DNA of 52,876 bases from Gammaproteobacteria bacterium (GCA_028818795.1 JAPPND010000111.1:1-52876), one strand, 5' to 3'. Shown: positions 27,257-36,376, counted from the stretch's first letter. The notes: generated by a model from the sequence alone, not told the origin. Program-made: numbers and translations.

Positions 27257-29458
27257 ATGACTAACGAACTTCGCTGTTCCGGCCGCCGAATGCCGATCCT
27301 TGCCGCGGTCTGGGTTTCCGTGCTGGTTTGCGTACCCTTGGCGGCGTCGGACGAGTCCGAGGAAAAGGCGGACGACGACCAACTCTCGGGCGAGGGCGTG
27401 GGCCACGACCTCGAGGAGGTGGTGGTCTACGGCCACCCGCTCGGCGGAGCCGTCTCCCAATCGACAGACATTCTCGCCGGCGAGGAACTCGAGCGGGCCG
27501 CACGCCAGTCCGTTGGCGAGACCCTCGCCCAGACCCCGGGCGTCCATTCGGCATCCTATGGGCCCGCCGTTGGCCACCCTGTGATCCACGGCTTGACTGG
27601 CACCCGCGTGCTCGTGCTCGAAAACCACGTCTCGTCCATGGACGTTTCCTCAAGCGGGTCCGACCACAGCATCGCGGTGGAACCGTTTCTCGCGGACCGT
27701 ATCGAGGTCATCAAGGGCTCGGGCACGCTGCTGTACGGATCAGGCGCCATGGGGGGCACGGTGGACGTGCACACCAGTCGTGTGCCCGAAGACGTACCGG
27801 AAGGAGGCCTGTCGGGACGCTTTCTCGGTCGGGGCGACACCGGCTCGGACGCCCGTTATGCCGGTTTCCGCTTGGATGGCGGCGGGGGCGAGTGGGCTTG
27901 GCACCTGGACGGCTACTCAGGCGAGAACGGCGACTTGGCGATTCCCGGCTATGCGCTCCTTGATCCCCATGACGAGGAGGAGGAAGAGGAAGAGGAACAC
28001 CACGAAGACGAGGAGGAGGAAGAGGAAGACCATGAGGAACCGTTAGCAGGCGTCTTGGAAAACAGTTTCGGCGACTACTCTGGCGGGGCGTTCGGTACCG
28101 CCTATCACGGCCCACGCGGGCATTTTGGGGTTGCTGTTGCCGTTCGCGACTGGACCTACGGCATTGTCGGTGCCCATGCCCACGGCGAAGAAGAAGGCCA
28201 CGGGGATGAGGAGGAAGAACACCACGGGGACGAGGACGAAGAGGAACTCGAAGACGACCACGACGAAGAGGAGGGCGAACACGGCGAGGAGACTCCCTGG
28301 ATCGCTATGGAGCAAACCAAGTTCATTACGGAATTCGGCCTGCTCGACCCGATTCCGGGTTTCACGTCCTTGCGCGGCAGCGTCGTGGTCAGCGACTACG
28401 AACACAACGAAATCGAGGGCGAGGGCGAGGTCGCCAGCCATTTCGGCAACGATGCGTGGCAAGCGCGCGTCGTGATGGAAGCGGAGCCGCGTGGCGCATG
28501 GGAGTCCGCAGTCGGTGTGCAGTTCGGCGGAAGCGACTTCCTGTTCGGGAGCGAGGGCGAATTCGAGCCCGTGGAATCCAGCCACTGGGCGATTTTCGGG
28601 GTGGCGCACAGGGAATTGGACCGGGTCGGGCTCGAAACGGGCGCACGCCTCGAGTCCGTCGAGCATGTCGACAGCAGCGGCTTGGCCCTCGACTTCCTGG
28701 CGACGAGCGTGTCCGTCGGGGTGGTGGTTCCGAACGGGCCTTGGGAGTTGACGGCTCGCCTCGACCGGTCGATGCGCGCGCCCGAGGGCGAAGAACTGTT
28801 CGCCGCCGGCGCTCATCTCGCAATCGGCGGATTCCAGATGGGCAGCGCCGAACTCGACGAGGAGCAGTCGTTGAACCTCTCGGCCGGCGCCGCATACCGC
28901 AGCGAGGGCGTGGAACTGAAGCTCACGGGCTACCGGTACGGTTTCGACAACTTCATCTACCAGCGCGAAACCGCGGAGGAACACGACGAATTGACGGTTT
29001 TCCAGTGGTCTCAGACCGAAGCGACCTTCCTCGGCTTGGATGCGGAGGCCCGCCTCGAAGTGTTTACCGATGCGCAAGCGACGGCAGACCTGGTGTTCGG
29101 CTACGACTGGGTGACCACGGATGTGGACGATCCGCACGTGAGTCATTTGCCGCGCATTCCGCCGCGGCGGATGTCGATCGCGGCGGAAGTCACCTGGCAG
29201 GATCTGTGGGGTCGCATCGCCTATTCGCGCTACGCAGATCAGGACGAGGTGACGAGGTATGAAACGCCGACCGACGGCTACGGCAACCTCGATGTCGAGG
29301 CCGAATACGCGACGCTGCTGGGGGAAGCCAACCTGGTGTTCTTTGTCGCGGGACGCAATCTCGGCGACGAGGACCAACGCCAGCACTCGTCCTTCGTGAA
29401 GGACTCGGCGCCATTGGCCGGTCGCCGCGTCGAGGCGGGCGTGAGGATCTGGTTCTAG
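27257..29458 (+). CDS. TonB-dependent receptor, ZnuD-like, with acidic/His-rich loops
   Basis: A 733-residue outer-membrane receptor. A signal peptide (MPILAAVWVSVLVCVPLAAS) is followed by the plug domain (EEVVVYGHPLGG, VGETLAQTPGVHSASYGP, PVIHGLTGTRVLVLEN, DRIEVIKGSGTLLYGSGAMGGTVDV) and a beta barrel ending in F (AGVRIWF). Two inserted stretches, encoded at about 27964-28041 and 28183-28301, are almost pure Glu, Asp and His. Such loops are known in zinc receptors such as ZnuD and bind divalent metal. No Zur box was recognised upstream. It opens the metal cluster; the next gene is about 600 bp away. Confidence 0.88.
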   Translation: MTNELRCSGRRMPILAAVWVSVLVCVPLAASDESEEKADDDQLSGEGVGHDLEEVVVYGHPLGGAVSQSTDILAGEELERAARQSVGETLAQTPGVHSASYGPAVGHPVIHGLTGTRVLVLENHVSSMDVSSSGSDHSIAVEPFLADRIEVIKGSGTLLYGSGAMGGTVDVHTSRVPEDVPEGGLSGRFLGRGDTGSDARYAGFRLDGGGGEWAWHLDGYSGENGDLAIPGYALLDPHDEEEEEEEEHHEDEEEEEEDHEEPLAGVLENSFGDYSGGAFGTAYHGPRGHFGVAVAVRDWTYGIVGAHAHGEEEGHGDEEEEHHGDEDEEELEDDHDEEEGEHGEETPWIAMEQTKFITEFGLLDPIPGFTSLRGSVVVSDYEHNEIEGEGEVASHFGNDAWQARVVMEAEPRGAWESAVGVQFGGSDFLFGSEGEFEPVESSHWAIFGVAHRELDRVGLETGARLESVEHVDSSGLALDFLATSVSVGVVVPNGPWELTARLDRSMRAPEGEELFAAGAHLAIGGFQMGSAELDEEQSLNLSAGAAYRSEGVELKLTGYRYGFDNFIYQRETAEEHDELTVFQWSQTEATFLGLDAEARLEVFTDAQATADLVFGYDWVTTDVDDPHVSHLPRIPPRRMSIAAEVTWQDLWGRIAYSRYADQDEVTRYETPTDGYGNLDVEAEYATLLGEANLVFFVAGRNLGDEDQRQHSSFVKDSAPLAGRRVEAGVRIWF

Positions 29459-30053
29459 GGTATCGCGCCGCATAAGCACGTAGGGGACGGGCTTGACCCG
29501 TCCCGCGCTCGGAGGATCGATGGCACGTGGAACGAAAAAGCGGGCGGGCGCGATGGCCTGCCCCTACGGGCCTACACCACGGACGGCTCGCAACCATCTG
29601 GCTTTAGTGGCGCGGGCGCCTCAATGCCGACAACCTCGGTGATGGCTTACCAAAGACCGTAGCGTTCTTTGGTTCTTTACTGCCCGGAGGGGGTCCCCTA
29701 CGGATCGCTCTATGCGGCGTGTCGTAGGTGGCCGTGCATCATTTTCAAACTGACGCATTGACTGCGGCGTGACGCTGAACAGGTATTGATCTACAGTTGG
29801 ATTTGCTGCGGCTGTCCGTCAGACTAGGTGGCGCCAGCCGCGACTTGAGCACGCGGCGCGTTGGTTGAAGGGGGAGCGATCAGGTCACTCCTTGGGATGA
29901 AGTGGGCCGGCTGGCGTGGGGTTGTCCCGTCCCGTGTCGAGCAAGCTGTTACTTCGGGTGCGTCACGCGCCCACGACGGGTTCCCCAGACGAATCCTGTC
30001 TTCTGCCGAGCGCACCCGATTTCCCATGCCGCAACCGGTAGCGGGTTGATGCG
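29459..30053. other. 595-bp intergenic region before the SPFH operon
   Basis: No convincing gene lies here. The left half holds three copies of the octamer CGTAGGGG (plus at 29479-29486, minus at 29561-29568 and 29695-29702), two with palindromes. The right half presumably contains the promoter of the permease-SPFH operon: TTGACT at 29758-29763 is the best -35 candidate, but the nearest -10-like TATTGA is 20 bp away, so I do not call it. TGACGC is repeated at 29751 and 29770. Confidence 0.5.
29479..29568. repeat. inverted pair of REP-like palindromic units
   Basis: Unit 1 begins CGTAGGGG at 29479 and contains a perfect 8-bp stem GGGACGGG / CCCGTCCC (29484-29491 and 29497-29504, 5-nt loop). 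Unit 2 is in the opposite orientation, ending in CCCCTACG at 29561-29568, with an imperfect stem GGGCGGGC / GCCTGCCC before it. Two similar GC-rich palindromes in inverted orientation resemble REP or BIME elements. A stem this close to the receptor stop could also end transcription. Confidence 0.5.
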
Positions 30054-32357
30054 ATGGGGCTAGCCGATCCCCTAGTGGCGTTCCTCGATTTCCTGTGGTC
30101 GTCCTTCCTGCTGCTGGCGCCGATGCTGCTGCTGGGCCTTTTCCTTTCCGGCCTGATGCATGTGTTCATCTCGCGCCAAGCGATACTCCGGTGGTTCCGC
30201 GACGACGGGTTGAAGTCGGTCGCCACGAGCGCGGCCATCGGTGTACCGATGCCGCTCTGCAGTTGCTCGGTGGTGCCGGTGGTGGCGGAGATGCGCCGCA
30301 AGGGTGCCTCGCGTTCGTCGTGCCTGTCTTTCCTCATTACGGCCCCCGAGACGGGTGCCGACTCCATTCTCGTAACCAACGCGTTCTTTGGGCCGATAGT
30401 TGCCGTCGTTCGACCGGTGATCAGTTTCATCACCGCCGTCGTGTCGGGCATATTCTGCATCGGGCTGATTCGAGACCGCGACCAGGCGCAATCCGCCGAC
30501 CCGGACCATGTACACGATCACGCGGACGAGCATCAGCACGAAACCCACGATCACGACCATGGCCACGACCATGACCACGGGCAGCATTCCTCCCTGTTTC
30601 CGGATCGCGAAGACTGCTACGTAAGCTTTGCGCAACTGCGCGCATTCGCGGGCCGCTGGTTCAGGAACCTCACGAGCCTGGCCGGCAAATGGCGCCATGC
30701 GTCGTGGCTAAAGCCGGATTTCTACCGCACGCGCACCGCTGACGCGTCGGCATCCGCCCCATCCCCCGACGTGGACGATGTCGCGAAGGGGCCGGACTTC
30801 CCGACCGTCGTTCGGCACGTGTTCCGCTACGGCTTCGTCGAGATCGCGGACGACATCCTGTTCGCGCTGCTCGTTGGAATCGCGCTCGGCGGCGTGCTGT
30901 TTCTCGTGATCCCGTCGGACCTCATGGCGCAGGACTACGCGCGCTGGCTGTCCTATCCCGTGATGGTGCTGATCGGCATACCGCTCTACATCTGCGCATC
31001 GGCCAGCACGCCGATCGCCGCGGCGCTGGTGGCCAAGGGCGTCAGCCCGGGTGCCGCTCTCGTGTTCCTGATGACGGGGCCGGCGACCAACACCGGCACT
31101 ATCGCCATCATCGTCAGCCAGTTCGGCGCCCGTTTCGCGTCGGTCTACGTGGGCGGCGTCATCGCGGTCACGGTCGCACTGGGCATCCTGATCGACGTGC
31201 TGCTGCTCGCCGTCGGCCTCTCGATCACCGTCAACCTCGACGCCTCGGACTCGCCGGCGATCCTCGCCCTGCAGTGGGGCGGCGCCATTGGACTCGCCGC
31301 ATTGATCATTTGGCGGTTCCGGGCCGGGGCGCTGAAGAGCGGCTACGACGACATGATGCTCAACATCCGGCCGGTGGGAAGACGGATCGCCGTTCTTTGG
31401 CGGCGGCTGACCCGGGGGCGCTTGGTGGGCGGGGTCGTTTTGCCGAGAGCCCCTGCGGGTGTCGCGCTCTGGGGAGCGGCCCTCGTCCTGTTCCTAGGCA
31501 CGGGATTCACGACGGTGCCACCGGGCACGGTTGGCTATGGCCTGCTGTTTGGGGAAGTCCGGTGGCGGGACCTAGAGCCGGGTCTGCACTACCTGCCGCC
31601 GTGGCCGTTCGCGCGCGTCGACAAGTGGCCGGTGCGCGAGGTGAAGTCGATCATGTCGGAAACGCCGCACGAGTACGTTTCGGGCGATCTCAACCTCGTG
31701 TCCTTCACCATCAACGTGCAGTACCGCGTGGCCGATCCGTACGTCTACCACTACCAGACAACGGACCCTGAACGGGTCATCGACGCGTTCGTCGCGGGCC
31801 ACGTACGTTCCTTCGTATCGGCCCGCCGGCTGGAACCGCTGTTGAACGTCCATCGCGCCCCGCTCGAAGCCCATATCGAAGCGCTCTTCTACGAACCGGC
31901 GTCCGGGCGCGATCCCGTGCTCGACTCGATCGAGCTCGTGAAGGCGAACCTTCTCGATGTCGGTCCGGCTGCGGAGACGGCGAGCGCGTTCCGGGAGGTG
32001 TCGAGCGCCCAGGAGGACCGGGAGCGCATCGTTGTGAACGCGCAGCGGTTCCTAGTCGCGCTGACGCCGCAGGCGCACGGCAACGCGTTCTACGAGGTCA
32101 AGCAGGCTGAGGGCCAGGCGGCCCGCAAGGTCGCGACGGCCGGCGCGGAAGCGGAGGCCATCGCGGCAGTGGCGGGCGCGGCGCGAACGGCACCGGAGGT
32201 CTTGAGGAACATGCTCTGGCGGGAGAAGCTCGAGTCGGCGCTGTCCGGGAACGCCAAGATCATCGTGCCGAACGAGGAGAGCCTGGACAAGGTGGCTCTG
32301 TGGAAGCGTCGATTGCCGGACAACGCCAACGCGCACCACGGCGGGGAGGACGGATGA
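30054..32357 (+). CDS. Cu/Zn-type permease fused to an SPFH (HflK-like) domain
   Basis: A 767-residue fusion. Residues 1 to about 450 are a permease of the SO_0444 / DUF318 (ArsP-like) type: several membrane segments, the motif GVPMPLCSCSVVP with Cys69 and Cys71, APETGADS, a cytoplasmic-type loop of His-Asp repeats at residues 151-178, and in the second half ICASASTPIAAAL and MTGPATNTGTI. From about residue 480 a further membrane helix (GVALWGAALVLFLGTGF) leads into an SPFH domain: TVPPGTVGYGLLFGEV, LEPGLHYLPPWPF, NVQYRVADPYVYHY, and an Ala/Glu-rich helical tail. The frame is open throughout with no internal stop. It starts the overlapping operon, and its stop overlaps the next ATG. Metal export or sequestration scaffolded by SPFH oligomers is my inference. 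Confidence 0.85.
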   Translation: MGLADPLVAFLDFLWSSFLLLAPMLLLGLFLSGLMHVFISRQAILRWFRDDGLKSVATSAAIGVPMPLCSCSVVPVVAEMRRKGASRSSCLSFLITAPETGADSILVTNAFFGPIVAVVRPVISFITAVVSGIFCIGLIRDRDQAQSADPDHVHDHADEHQHETHDHDHGHDHDHGQHSSLFPDREDCYVSFAQLRAFAGRWFRNLTSLAGKWRHASWLKPDFYRTRTADASASAPSPDVDDVAKGPDFPTVVRHVFRYGFVEIADDILFALLVGIALGGVLFLVIPSDLMAQDYARWLSYPVMVLIGIPLYICASASTPIAAALVAKGVSPGAALVFLMTGPATNTGTIAIIVSQFGARFASVYVGGVIAVTVALGILIDVLLLAVGLSITVNLDASDSPAILALQWGGAIGLAALIIWRFRAGALKSGYDDMMLNIRPVGRRIAVLWRRLTRGRLVGGVVLPRAPAGVALWGAALVLFLGTGFTTVPPGTVGYGLLFGEVRWRDLEPGLHYLPPWPFARVDKWPVREVKSIMSETPHEYVSGDLNLVSFTINVQYRVADPYVYHYQTTDPERVIDAFVAGHVRSFVSARRLEPLLNVHRAPLEAHIEALFYEPASGRDPVLDSIELVKANLLDVGPAAETASAFREVSSAQEDRERIVVNAQRFLVALTPQAHGNAFYEVKQAEGQAARKVATAGAEAEAIAAVAGAARTAPEVLRNMLWREKLESALSGNAKIIVPNEESLDKVALWKRRLPDNANAHHGGEDG

Positions 32358-33268
32358 GGAGAACTGGAAAGTCGATCATGTGGACGGTCGCCGTCGTCGT
32401 GGCGGGTGCCGTGGCGTGGGACAGCTTCTACATCGTGCACGAATCCGAACAGGGTGTGCTCACCCACTTTGGACGGATCTCGCCCCCGGTGCGGCAGCCG
32501 GGATTCCACCCCAAGTGGCCGCGGCCCGTGTCGAAGGTCTACAAGGTCGACCGCAGGATCCAGACCATGACGGATCTTCCCCACGAGCTGATCACGGAGG
32601 ACCAGAAGAGCGTCCTGGTGGACGGCTACCTGCTGTGGCGGACCGTGGATCCGATCCTGTTCGTCGAGGCGATCCGGACGGGCACCAACGCGGTCGAGAA
32701 GCTCCGCGATCTCTACCTGTCGAGTCTCGGCATCGTGGTCAGCAACAAGGCGCGGGACGCGTTCATCAGCTTGGGGCTCGAGCACGAGGAATTCGACCAG
32801 GCGGCGGACGAGATACTGGCAAGGATCGAGCCCGTTGCCAGGGCGAACTACGGTATCGAGGTCATGCGGGCGGGCGTCGTCGAGTACACGCTGCCGCAGG
32901 AAAACCGGCCGAGCGTGATCCAGCGCATGGTCTCCGAGCGCGCGCGGATCGCGGCGCGCTACCGCGCCGAGGGCGAAGAGGCGGCGATGCGCATCGAGGC
33001 GCTCGCGGTCAGTGAACACGAAAAGCTGGTTGCCGAGGCGCATGCGGAGGCCACCGTGATCTTGGGCCAGGCGGAGGCCGAAGCGATGGCGCTGCTTGGC
33101 GAGGCGTACCGCGAGGACCCGGAGTTCTACCAGTTCATTCGCGCCCTCGACAGCTACGACCTGATCATCGACGAGAACACCACTCTGATGCTCCCGGCCG
33201 ACAACGAACTGTTCAGGTATCTGGACAGCGGCGAGATTCCCGACACGGGACCCGGACGCGACGAATGA
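32354..33268 (+). CDS. SPFH protein, HflC-like
   Basis: A 304-residue SPFH protein. One N-terminal membrane helix (IMWTVAVVVAGAVAWDSFYIV) is followed by ESEQGVLTHFGRI, PGFHPKWPRPVSKVYKVDRRI, and the HflC-like segment QKSVLVDGYLLWRTVDP. The helical tail (EAHAEATVILGQAEAEAMALLGEAYREDPEFYQFIRALDSYD) ends like HflC. True HflC regulates the FtsH protease at the inner membrane, but here the gene sits between an SPFH-permease fusion and another SPFH gene, not near hflX or miaA. Both ends overlap neighbours by ATGA. Confidence 0.88.
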   Translation: MRRTGKSIMWTVAVVVAGAVAWDSFYIVHESEQGVLTHFGRISPPVRQPGFHPKWPRPVSKVYKVDRRIQTMTDLPHELITEDQKSVLVDGYLLWRTVDPILFVEAIRTGTNAVEKLRDLYLSSLGIVVSNKARDAFISLGLEHEEFDQAADEILARIEPVARANYGIEVMRAGVVEYTLPQENRPSVIQRMVSERARIAARYRAEGEEAAMRIEALAVSEHEKLVAEAHAEATVILGQAEAEAMALLGEAYREDPEFYQFIRALDSYDLIIDENTTLMLPADNELFRYLDSGEIPDTGPGRDE

Positions 33269-34581
33269 CCGAGGGCTCGCTCCCGCCCGACGACCGCGCC
33301 CCGAGCACGCGCGCGATCCACGCATCGTTCGACTTCGTGGGTCGCCGCTGGCGGCGGATTCTCTCGATTGCGGCTGCAGTCGCGATCGCCGGGCTGCTCG
33401 CCAGCGGCTTCTACGTGGTGAAGAAGGAGGAGCAGGGCGTCCGCACGCGGTTCGGGAAGGTGGTGGACGCCGGCATCGGCCCGGGCGTGCACTACCGGTT
33501 GCCGGTCGCGGAGGCGGTGCACATCCGGCCGGTGAAGCGGATCGCGCGGCGGGAGATCGCCAGCAAGAGCGGGGATACGGTGAACTTCACGATTCTGTCG
33601 GGAGACACGAACCTGCTGGAAGTGGACGTCGCGGTGCAGTACCGGATCGACAACCTGCGCCACTACCTGTTCGCAGCTGCGGAGCCAGAGAAGCTCTTGA
33701 CCGTGTTGGTCCGGGAGGGTCTCGTCGACGCCATCGGCCAGAACTTCATCGACCTGATCTTCACGAGCAACCGCAGCATCATCGAGCACCACTTGTACGA
33801 GGACGCGGCGGAGCGCGTCGCGGCATACGGCATCGGGCTCGAACTGGCGGCGTTGACCATCGTAGACGTGCGCCCCATCGACGAGACGGTGGCGGCGTTC
33901 CGGGACGTCAACGACGCCATCGCGGAACGCGCGCAGGCGGAGAGCGACGCGAACCGCAAGCGCGAACGCTTCCTGGCACGCAGCCGCGGGCAGGCCGAGG
34001 CGCTGGTGCTGACCGCCAAGGCGAGGGCCGACGAGCGGGTCAAACAGGCACGGAGCGCGGCGGGGGCGTTTACGGCGTTGCTTGCCGAGTACCGCCGCCG
34101 CCCGGCCCAGGTGGCCATCACGCGCTACTGGCAGCGCATGCGGACGATCTTCGCGGAGGCGAGCCTCGCGGCCGTCAACCCAGGTAACGCGTCGACGATC
34201 GACATCAACATGATCGACGGTGCAGGTGCCGGGCCGGCCGCCCTCGCGGTCGGGGCACCCCCAACCGCCCGCAGTCGGGTCGAAGACCGGGCGTTGGCCG
34301 CGTCGACGGCGAGGCGGGATCTGCACCCGGGCCGGGACGTCGAGCTGGAGCAGCTAACGATGGACGGCCGGTTCCACGACCGCCGGTCGGAACGCGACCA
34401 TGTGGCTGCGGCGAGTCCGCGGTCGCTGATCTTCGATTCGCCGTCGATTTTCGAACATGGACACATCGGGCGCGAGGGACCCGTGCTGGAACGACCGCCC
34501 GAGCAGCAGCCGCTCGTCGAGACGATTCCCGAGGAACAGCAGGAATCTGCCGCCGGCCAAGGAAAAGGTAATGGAGGATAG
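33265..34581 (+). CDS. SPFH protein, HflK-like, with long C-terminal tail
   Basis: A 438-residue SPFH protein. A cytoplasmic N-terminus is followed by a membrane helix (ILSIAAAVAIAGLLASGFYVV), KKEEQGVRTRFGKVVDAGIGPGVHYRLP, LLEVDVAVQYRI, and helices rich in Ala, Glu and Arg (RDVNDAIAERAQAESDANRKRERFLARSRGQAEAL). After about residue 310 comes a low-complexity polar tail ending PPEQQPLVETIPEEQQESAAG. HflK proteins form ring-shaped heteromers with HflC, so the three SPFH domains of this operon may co-assemble. It overlaps the HflC-like gene by ATGA and the binding-protein gene by 11 bp. Confidence 0.88.
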   Translation: MTEGSLPPDDRAPSTRAIHASFDFVGRRWRRILSIAAAVAIAGLLASGFYVVKKEEQGVRTRFGKVVDAGIGPGVHYRLPVAEAVHIRPVKRIARREIASKSGDTVNFTILSGDTNLLEVDVAVQYRIDNLRHYLFAAAEPEKLLTVLVREGLVDAIGQNFIDLIFTSNRSIIEHHLYEDAAERVAAYGIGLELAALTIVDVRPIDETVAAFRDVNDAIAERAQAESDANRKRERFLARSRGQAEALVLTAKARADERVKQARSAAGAFTALLAEYRRRPAQVAITRYWQRMRTIFAEASLAAVNPGNASTIDINMIDGAGAGPAALAVGAPPTARSRVEDRALAASTARRDLHPGRDVELEQLTMDGRFHDRRSERDHVAAASPRSLIFDSPSIFEHGHIGREGPVLERPPEQQPLVETIPEEQQESAAGQGKGNGG

Positions 34582-35872
34582 CAGCAGCGAACCCGCCGGC
34601 CCGACGGGCAGCGCATTCGGTCCAAGGCCCCGGTCGGAATTGCCGCCGGCACAGCCAAGGCGAAGGATCCGCAGTTTCGCCTGCAGACTGCCGGGGCTCC
34701 TGGCGGCGGGCTTGCTTTACGCCGCTTCCGCCTCGGCCACGCCGGGGGTGACCGAGGATGCGATCGTGTTCGGCCAGAGCGCAGGTCTTTCCGGGCCCAA
34801 CGAATGGCTCGGGATCCACTACCGCGCGGGCATCCTCGCCGCGTTCGGGGAGAGCAACTCGCAGGGTGGCGTCGACGGCCGGCGACTGGAACTGATCGCG
34901 CTGGACGACCGCTACGAGCCGGAGCATGCGGCGGCGAACGCGGAGCGGTTCGTGGCGGAGAACGACGTGCTCGCCGTCGTCGGCGGTGTCGGCACGCCTA
35001 CGGCGGCGCGCATTGCGCCGGTGCTGCGCACGGCCGGGATTCCGTTCATCGGCCATGTGACGGGTGCGGACTTCCTTCACGACGCCGGGCGGTTCCCGAA
35101 CGTCGTCAACCTCCGCGCAAGCTATCTGGACGAGGTCCGGACCTTGGTGGAGCACATCGTCGCGGAGAGCGGCCATCGGCGGACCCGGGCCATGGCGGCC
35201 GACGGGGCGCGCATGGGGATCATCTATCAGGACGACGCATTCGGCCGGTCGGTCATGCGGAGCTATCTGAAGGCGCTGGCGGAACACGGCATCCCCCTCC
35301 TTGCGAAGACCGCGTACTCGCGCAACACCCATGCCGTGCACGCCAGCCTTTTCGGGCTCGCCAAGGCGGATCTCGACGCGATCCTGCTCGTCGGCACTTA
35401 TTCCGCCAACGGGGAGATCATCAACCTGGCGAACTCGCTCGGCCACGACTACACGATGGCGAACCTGTCGTTCGCGGTGTCGTACGAACTCCGGCGCATC
35501 GTCGAAGCGCCGAGCGACCGGATTCTCGTCACGGAGGTGGTGCCGAGCCCGCACGACCCCGACAGCGCGCTCGCGGCGAGTTTCCGGAGCGCCATGGACT
35601 CGTTCCCAACGCCGGGCGGCGCGGCCGTGAACGAATTGTCCCTCGAGGGCTACCTCCTCGGTCGCTATCTGGTGTCGACCCTCACGCGCATGGACGGCAT
35701 CTACACGCGGGAGTCGTTCATGACTCACGCGAAGCCTCGTGAACCCGTGCGGATTGACGACTGGACGGTCGCCTTCGATCCGGGGTCCAACGCCGGTTCC
35801 AGCTATGTACGGCTGACCCATTTGCAGAGCGGTCAGGCGGTTGCGGAATCGCTTGGGGAGAAGGCGCGTTGA
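34571..35872 (+). CDS. orphan LIV-type periplasmic binding protein
   Basis: A 433-residue type-1 periplasmic binding protein of the branched-chain amino acid receptor family. After a 35-residue polar N-terminus comes a signal segment (CRLPGLLAAGLLYAASASA). The fold follows: EDAIVFGQSAGLSGPNEWLG, LIALDDRYEPEHAAANAERFV, AVVGGVGTPTAARIAP, PFIGHVTGADFLHD and MGIIYQDDAFGRSV. No ABC permease or ATPase gene is in the window, so it may act as a sensor or as a partner of the SPFH/permease proteins rather than a transport receptor. The start lies in the end of the HflK-like gene. A later start at the signal peptide is possible. Confidence 0.82.
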   Translation: MEDSSSEPAGPTGSAFGPRPRSELPPAQPRRRIRSFACRLPGLLAAGLLYAASASATPGVTEDAIVFGQSAGLSGPNEWLGIHYRAGILAAFGESNSQGGVDGRRLELIALDDRYEPEHAAANAERFVAENDVLAVVGGVGTPTAARIAPVLRTAGIPFIGHVTGADFLHDAGRFPNVVNLRASYLDEVRTLVEHIVAESGHRRTRAMAADGARMGIIYQDDAFGRSVMRSYLKALAEHGIPLLAKTAYSRNTHAVHASLFGLAKADLDAILLVGTYSANGEIINLANSLGHDYTMANLSFAVSYELRRIVEAPSDRILVTEVVPSPHDPDSALAASFRSAMDSFPTPGGAAVNELSLEGYLLGRYLVSTLTRMDGIYTRESFMTHAKPREPVRIDDWTVAFDPGSNAGSSYVRLTHLQSGQAVAESLGEKAR

Positions 35873-36357
35873 AACGGCTGGACGAGTTCACCGCAGAGGA
35901 AACCGGCGAGGAATGGCTGCGCGAGCTCTACAAGGTGGTGGCGCAGCGCCGGGGGGTCATGTTCCGGCTGATTACCGAGTCGACGCGTCTACTGCTGCTC
36001 GGCAACGCCGGCGGCGCAGGGCTGATCATCGGCCTCATGAGCGCGGCGGGGGGCGGTGAGGATGCGGCGTACCACTGGATTGCGCTCTTAACGCTGGTGG
36101 TGTTCGGCGTCGGCGTCCTGTCATCGGCACTGACGATGATCCTCGTGTCCTTGGTGGCGATCCGGGAGGCGCACGGCGCCGAGACGGGACTCAAGCGGTT
36201 CGTGGACGGCGAGATCGACCGGTCCGAGGTGATGTTCGTCGTGGAGGAGCAGACCTTCCGGATCGCGGACTTCGCGACGGTCTCGGGCGTCGTCAGCGCG
36301 GTGTGTTTCATGGCGGGCGGTCTGGCCGGCATCGTGCTGCTCACGCTGTTCTTCTAG
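35869..36357 (+). CDS. small membrane protein, unknown family
   Basis: A 162-residue protein starting at a TTG that overlaps the previous stop (TTGA). It has a basic N-terminus and three hydrophobic stretches: LLLLGNAGGAGLIIGLM (about residues 40-60), IALLTLVVFGVGVLSSALTM (71-90), and GVVSAVCFMAGGLAGIVLLTLFF at the very end. Between the last two is an acidic soluble loop (FVDGEIDRSEVMFVVEEQTF). I do not recognise the family. Overlap with the binding-protein gene suggests the two products work together, for example as a two-part sensor. Confidence 0.7.
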   Translation: MKRLDEFTAEETGEEWLRELYKVVAQRRGVMFRLITESTRLLLLGNAGGAGLIIGLMSAAGGGEDAAYHWIALLTLVVFGVGVLSSALTMILVSLVAIREAHGAETGLKRFVDGEIDRSEVMFVVEEQTFRIADFATVSGVVSAVCFMAGGLAGIVLLTLFF

Positions 36358-36376
36358 GGGAAGGGCGGCAAGGGCC

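Noticed and set aside
27964-28301. Repetitive GAGGAGGAA-type DNA as a possible CRISPR or microsatellite array
   Set aside because: It is in-frame Glu/Asp/His codon repetition within the receptor gene, with no spacers.
28043-29479. 478-codon ORF opposite the TonB receptor
   Set aside because: It is the complement of a clear receptor gene; composition is rich in Arg, His and Gly, as expected of antisense frames in GC-rich DNA.
29861-30049. 62-codon ORF in the gap before the permease-SPFH gene
   Set aside because: No ribosome site, no family features and an opposite-strand ORF of similar size; probably chance.
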